Assembly (NCBI GenBank): GCA_963082975.1
Contig: OY720346.1
Span: 37,661,787-37,725,786, forward strand
From: Labia minor
Taxonomy: Eukaryota > Arthropoda > Insecta > Dermaptera > Spongiphoridae
Reading direction: 5' to 3'
DNA: 64,000 bases
This document shows positions 58,483-64,000 of the stretch, one piece after another. Made by a program: the position numbers and the translations under genes. Position 1 is the stretch's first letter, and each line of letters opens with the position of its first letter. The notes under the pieces are model-generated. The model made no database searches. It was not told where the DNA came from and was given only the letters and a program-made list of their open reading frames with translations.

Positions 58483-59994
58483 GTGTGTAATTTTACATTA
58501 TACATATAATATTGTATATAATAAAATCAATAAAAATTAATAGCCATTATAATAATATTATAACACTACTTGTTACCTTCATAACTGAAATGTCTAAATA
58601 TTTAAGATGTAAAATTTGTAATCAAACAAAAAACCTAACATAAAGGATTTATTAATCAATAATTTAACAAAATATAATTGAAATATTAAATTATTAAAGA
58701 TTTGGTGGTTGTTTTTATTTATAATGGAATTTTGTAAATTAAACCACATATTGATATTTGTTATTGTAAATTTATTCAAAAAATACAAACATATACACAA
58801 CGTTTCGATTGCTACTTCTGCAGTCGCTTGATAACGATTGCAGAATCTAATTTTATTTATTTTTCAGTAGAAAAGATGAAACTTTTCCTTTTGTTTTAGT
58901 AAAAATTATTTAATTTTGAATACTTTTTAGTATTGAAAAAAGAAAAAAAAAATAACATTTTTAATTTTAATTGGACATAAATCTTTTTTTTTTAATTGGA
59001 TTTTGTTGAAATTTCTAAATTCCAAATTCCTACGCCATACAAGAAAAATATATGAAATTGAATTTATTGAAAAACGTAACCATATATATTGTATTTAATT
59101 AATTTTTTATTAATCTTTTGATTACATATAAATAAATATATACAAATATTTATTTTTGATTATGAAATTATTGTTTTGCAAATGTTTAGTTATATGCCTC
59201 AGTTTATAATGTCACAGGGGTGGAGTGGTGGGTATAGTTCAATTTTCGTTGACATGATTGATGCAGCCATCAATTAATTAAAGCAATAAACTTTTGGCTG
59301 CGTCCACTAAGAAGACGGTCGATGATTGACAGGCCGGTTAATGACACGTGGCAAATGAATAGAGTGGGGGCACCTACCACACCGGCAATTTTAATTTCAA
59401 ACAAACATCCAACGAATTCAAAATATATTAAAATAAAATATTTTAAAAAAAGTCATAAAAGAGTAAAAAATACAAAATAATAATATAAATTTTACCAAAG
59501 AATTAAAGTAACTGAAATATTCACTTTTATAAATACAAACAAGTAAATTCTTATTTGAGGATGGAGAAAATAAAATAAAAAAATATCTACTCCTTTTAAA
59601 AAGATTAATCATTCATTTTGACAGTATATTAACCGTCCATTGTCCTTGTAAAATTTACTTTATAATATTTATTACCCATAAGAAGTCAAGGCGATTATAA
59701 GAACCCTATGGTGGGTGGTTTATATATATAATAACAAATAAAATTGATGAAAGGACGACTTATATAAGACAAGAAATTCCAATAGGCAATAAATCAAATA
59801 AATCAAATAATTGACAAATTTATAGAGAAGTTTTTGTAATAAATATTTGATAGAACGTTTTAATATTCTATTTAAGAAAAATGTTTTTAGGTTACAATTT
59901 ACAGTTTAAATATATAAAATATGGTGTAATAATTACCATATTAATTTAATTTATAATTATACTAATAAACATTCATACAATAAAAAAAATATAA
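58483..59994. other. AT-rich DNA with a small mixed island at 59200-59400
   Basis: 59210-59400 (GACATGATTGATGCAGCCAT, CGATGATTGACAGGCCGGTT, TGACACGTGGCA) is GC-richer and unique here. The rest is AT-rich without features. Confidence 0.4.
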
Positions 59995-60115
59995 AAAAAT
60001 TTTTTTAAAAACACGCTTTTATTTAAATGCATTAAAAAGGAGAAAATAATTTATCCACACAACACACACCACGAATTGCTTACAAATCATATCTAAAAAA
60101 TGAAAGCGTGGGCGC
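59995..60115 (+). repeat. Degenerate relative of the 3.7-kb foldback arm
   Basis: AAAAACACGCTTTTATTTAA ATGCATTAAAAAGGAGAAAA parallels the arm at 3755-3800 (AAAAACACACTTTACTTAAA ATTGCACTAAAAAG). ATGAAAGCGTGGGCGCC at 60098 is a partial inverted counterpart. Confidence 0.45.
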
Positions 60116-61441
60116 CAAACATGCAGGGAAAGGAAAGGAATACGAAGGACATTTCATTGTATATCCACAAACCTATCTGTTTTTTTTTCCTTTTCCACTA
60201 TAATTGATAACTATGTCTATTTGAAGTAGAATTTACATTTTTCGTATTTCAGCTTTTAATTAATTAATTAAATTTATCTACTACTAGCACAATTGCTCTA
60301 AATAATATTTAATAAATTTATACGAAAGACTGTATCACTGATATAAAAACACAGATTATTATTAAGCAAGATAAAAGTCTTTAATAAAAATTCCTAAATA
60401 GAATAAAAATTTTAAATATTTTAAATGATCTTTTAATTATAAATTTAATTTTTGATTATATCATCATTTAGATTTATAGATGTCGACGCTGGTCAATAGA
60501 TAAATATTATGATTATTTGTGTCAGTATCTTTTATTTTTAAATAAAAAAAAATATTTTATAAATAATAAATATTGATAAACTATTGATAAACTATTATAT
60601 TGTAGTACATGAAATACTTATTTCAAAATATATAATTCCTTTTAAAAATAAATTTCTAGAATATATATTTAGAGTATGGCTTAAACGGCTTAACGAATTG
60701 GAACTAAAGTGGAAAAAGGCTAATTGGAAGAGATTGAATGAGTTCATTAGTTCATTACAGTATATAAATAGTAAGCCAAAAATATACTATTTTTATTTTT
60801 TCATCAGCAAAAATTATTCACCTGATTGTTTAATAAAAATAAATAAATAAAAGAAAGGATGAAATATAATTTCTTCTTCCCGTTTATGTTTATAAGATAA
60901 TCAATAAATAAATGGAGGGGCAAAATAAAAGAAAAATTATAATTTTAAATTTAGAATTATGTGTGTTCAATTCGAATATGATTTTGTATGTAAATGTTGC
61001 CTAGAAGTGGTTTTTGGTCAAATAAATCTGCCAGTGGTGAAAGTTTATCCTAATTGTATCTTTGGAGAATTATTTAAGGGTTAATTTAAGGAATTGGATT
61101 TCTTATGGGTCATAAATATAACCCTTTTCTATGTTAAAAGGTGTAGACTATTATTCTGTGGTACTTAATGGACATCGAACGAATCGTATTCATTCTCTTT
61201 CAATTCAATTGAGTTGAAAGCCCAAATGGTTGGATAATTGAGGAAGGGAGATGTGAAAATTTTTAAAGATATATCGCATATTATTTAATGATATAAGAAG
61301 AATAAAAATTTAAATCTAAACAGAAAAATGTATAATATTAATGCTATGTTCTTAAGTATTGTATATATGCATATTTACTAATTAAATAGCAATTTATATT
61401 AAAATTAGGGTAACCATATTATTTTGTCATGACAAAAACGT

Positions 61442-61700
61442 AAGGCGCCACAGGGTGAAGGGTTAGCGAAGTGGCCTCACATTCTCGTGGTCCCGGGTTC
61501 AAGTCAAGGGAATTTCACTAGCTGGGTCTATAGGTCGGAATCAACCCAGCCTACGGGATCAAAATTAGGAAAGTGATAGGGCCTCCGATCAAGAAAATCA
61601 AGATAGGATAGGACCTGTTCTACTGATCATAGGACACGGAATTAATATAACCGACTTCAAAAGCGTTGTCGTTGCATAGGGCGTACAAAGTCAATTAAAT
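61442..61700 (+). mobile_element. tRNA-derived SINE (family 1), plus copy
   Basis: Starts AGGCGCCACAGGGTGAAGG GTTAGCGAAGTGGCCTCACA with box B CCGGGTTCAAGTCAAGG, and ends TAGGGCGTACAAAGTCAATT. It covers the whole family unit with small deletions. Confidence 0.83.
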
Positions 61701-64000
61701 GACAAAAACGGGACAGTGTTATAAAATAGAGAGTGAAAATTAGAAGAGGTTATTAGAGTTATAGTTAGAGTAGGAACCATTTTATGTATGCTATTATAAT
61801 CTTAAAATATATTATGAATTGAGGTTATATAATGGTATGCAAATAAAATTCCCATACATCTCTTCTTATTCTCATCTCTTCAAATATTATGTATTCATAA
61901 AAAAGTTAAATGATAAAAAAAAAATATTATAAATATAATAATAAGGTAAATTTTTATCTTTCAACACCTTATAGTAAAACTTCTAACACCCCATAATACA
62001 AGTTTAGTTTTTACCATAATATGTTAAAAATTGGACAAAATTAAAATTTTTATTAAAACGAATGAAATATATAACAAAACGGTATTTTTATTTCAAACAT
62101 ATATATCTATATAAAACTACTATTAGTACTATTCCACATATTTTTATTTTTGTTTTGATAAGTTCTACTTTAAAATAAAAATATATAAAATAAATACTAA
62201 AAAAAAGAAATAAAAAATTAACTTGAAATATATAATATTTATGTTTAAATAATTATATAAAATAATACACTCTATTCCACCAAAATTTGCTATACTTCGC
62301 ATTCCATCATAACAGGCTGTTAGAGTGTGAACGCCGAGGGAGCACATTTTTCCGATGTCATCTTTAAAAAGTAAAGAGACACTTTTCGACACTTTGATTG
62401 TAAAAACATAAATGGCATATTGAATACATGCACTTTCGTTAATAAATTACTATTTACAATTTATTCGTGGAAATGACGTTATTTTGAAATTTCCCGTTTC
62501 CCTGCGCCACCTTGTTAATAAATCCTGAAACTTTTTAAGCAAACTATAATCCTTTCAAATACTTGCTATTTTAAATAAACCTAAAATAATCTAGAATTGA
62601 TCTTCCCCATCCTTACAATCTCTCATTCATTATATTTTCCTTCTTCTTCTTCTTCTTTTTCTTCTTCCATTGACCTATTCTCTCATTTTGGAAACGGTCT
62701 ACTTATTTTGCAACTGTCAGAATCCTTTAAGTAATGGATTAGTTCATTTAATTAGGGCCATAAAAGTATAATAATACTTAAAAGGTTAAAGGCCATAAGT
62801 AATAAGGATTAAGTAAAAAAAATTAAATAAATAAAATGAGTGAAAATAATTGGCAGTTGGAGAAGCACTTAAACCCTGTTTAATGATAAATTAAAAAAAA
62901 ACATTTTTAATTATTTATTACTTTCCTTTTAGGTTAATTAGAATAGCGATGAATTAGGAAAATGTCCGGAAGGGGAGATGAAAAATTAAAACGACATAAA
63001 ATATAAATCTGTTAGGATGCTCTAATTTACCTCATCTATTATTATTATTATTATTATTTTCAAGTTAAATTTATAAAACAATAATTAATAGAAATATTTA
63101 TTCGGTTGGAATTAGATAGAGATGAGTTTGGAAGATTGGAGTAATATTCTCCTACAAACCTAAAGAACTTTAATAAAATGAGGGAGAAAAATCGTTGTAT
63201 TATTCTGATGAAAAATGAGATTATCGATGGGGTAATTTATTTAACAAATTTGTTTGCTATTCATTTCAATGACTGAAATTTGTTACCCTTGTTTGGAACT
63301 TTTTTAATTTATTTGTATTTTTTTTTTTTGTATTGGAAACAATTATTCCTCACAGATACAACTTCTATTTTCCCATTTTAAGATTTTTATCATCTTTATT
63401 ACTCCTTTTTTGCCTCAGATTCTGAAAATGGTAGAGCATAATCACCATAAACCTTCAACATCTTTGCTCTTTATATTTTTCCAAACAATTGCCAACATTA
63501 GTCCTGTAAAGGACTTACATACTTAGAGTAACAGGAAAATTACAATTTATTTATATGTTCAGATCAATAAGTCTATTCTATGAAACCTATATAAAAAAAA
63601 ATAAATAAATAAAAAAATATTAATTGATCGTTTCATTATTCTTTTGTTTATTGATTTTTCCAATATTTCCAATTCTTTACAGACTATAATCTTTTTATCT
63701 GTCACAGATGAATAACAAAAACCTATGTTTTTAAAGGATTAATTAAAAATACTTACTTTATTAAATCAAGGGTTTGGATTATATTTTCAAATAGATAATC
63801 TTTTTTTCGTTTGAACTGGGATTAAGTTATTTAACTATCCCCTTGTGTTGGTAAGGGGAAGACCCTTTTATCCCAGGAGTTTCAATCCCAGATAGATAAC
63901 TCCACCTCTCTTGACCTGGCCTATCAACGAATGCGAAGAGTGCGGAAAGAGATATAAACAGAAAACAACATCCTGGCCCAATTTCGGATTTTACGATCGG
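61701..64000. other. AT-rich DNA to the window edge
   Basis: Nothing firm. 62290-62520 holds a 75-codon minus-strand frame (CSLGVHTLTACYDGMRSIAN) and GC-richer flanking DNA of unknown origin. 63840-64000 is mixed-composition and runs off the edge. Confidence 0.4.

Noticed and set aside
63891..64000. Open frame to the window edge with CEECGKRYKQKTTSW, like a C2H2 finger
   Set aside because: A TAG lies directly upstream in frame with no acceptor AG between it and the motif, and the second half of a finger is not visible before the edge. Too weak to annotate.

Overview
The window looks like a stretch of a large, very AT-rich arthropod genome. The evidence is three spliced exons of a defective-proboscis-extension-response (dpr / zig-8 type) immunoglobulin gene, introns of 8 and 16 kb, and a dense mixture of mariner, hAT, MULE, Helitron, non-LTR and tRNA-derived SINE remnants. 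I cannot name the species. There is no bacterial-style operon, CRISPR array, rRNA or convincing functional tRNA. Nearly all open reading frames of 60-100 codons here are chance frames in AT-rich DNA or shadows of repeats.

Host gene. The only host gene I can support is on the minus strand. Exon a (36336-36083) encodes a low-complexity linker and the first strands of Ig domain 1. Exon b (19687-19586) carries the core tryptophan segment. Exon c (11395-11269) carries the second cysteine (YECQVSTHP). Splice sites and reading phases agree between all three. The signal-peptide exon(s) upstream and the second Ig domain plus membrane anchor downstream were not found. The gene therefore probably spans far more than this window, and almost everything else here is intron or 5' flank of this cell-surface neuronal recognition gene.

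Region by region. 0-3.4 kb: AT-rich DNA with a run of exon-like blocks on the plus strand. 3.4-4.1 kb: a foldback element with perfect 93-bp arms. 5-9.2 kb: a mariner relic, a SINE, a TIR element and a non-LTR reverse transcriptase fragment. 10.4-11 kb: the 5' end of a coding Helitron. 11-20 kb: dpr exons b and c with LINE and MITE relics between them. 20-29 kb: a non-autonomous Helitron, a TIR element, mariner and MITE relics, and two SINE families. 29-36 kb: mostly plain intron, then an internally deleted mariner and a SINE. 36-43.7 kb: dpr exon a, then a deep nest in which a CAGTGGCG-type element appears to contain another TIR element, a MULE and a mariner; next come a LINE tail, a hAT MITE, a mariner 3' end and a second Helitron. 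44.65-47.97 kb: a complete hAT transposon with an intact 619-residue transposase, 8-bp target duplications and TIRs. 48-64 kb: MITEs (one with 55-bp perfect TIRs), LINE tails, SINEs and unassigned DNA.

I do not see a new multi-gene system. The best material is the apparently recent hAT element, the nested insertions with readable target duplications, the tRNA-Leu-like segment shared by two Helitrons, the 93-bp perfect hairpin, and several GC-richer non-repeat islands inside the dpr introns that may be regulatory.
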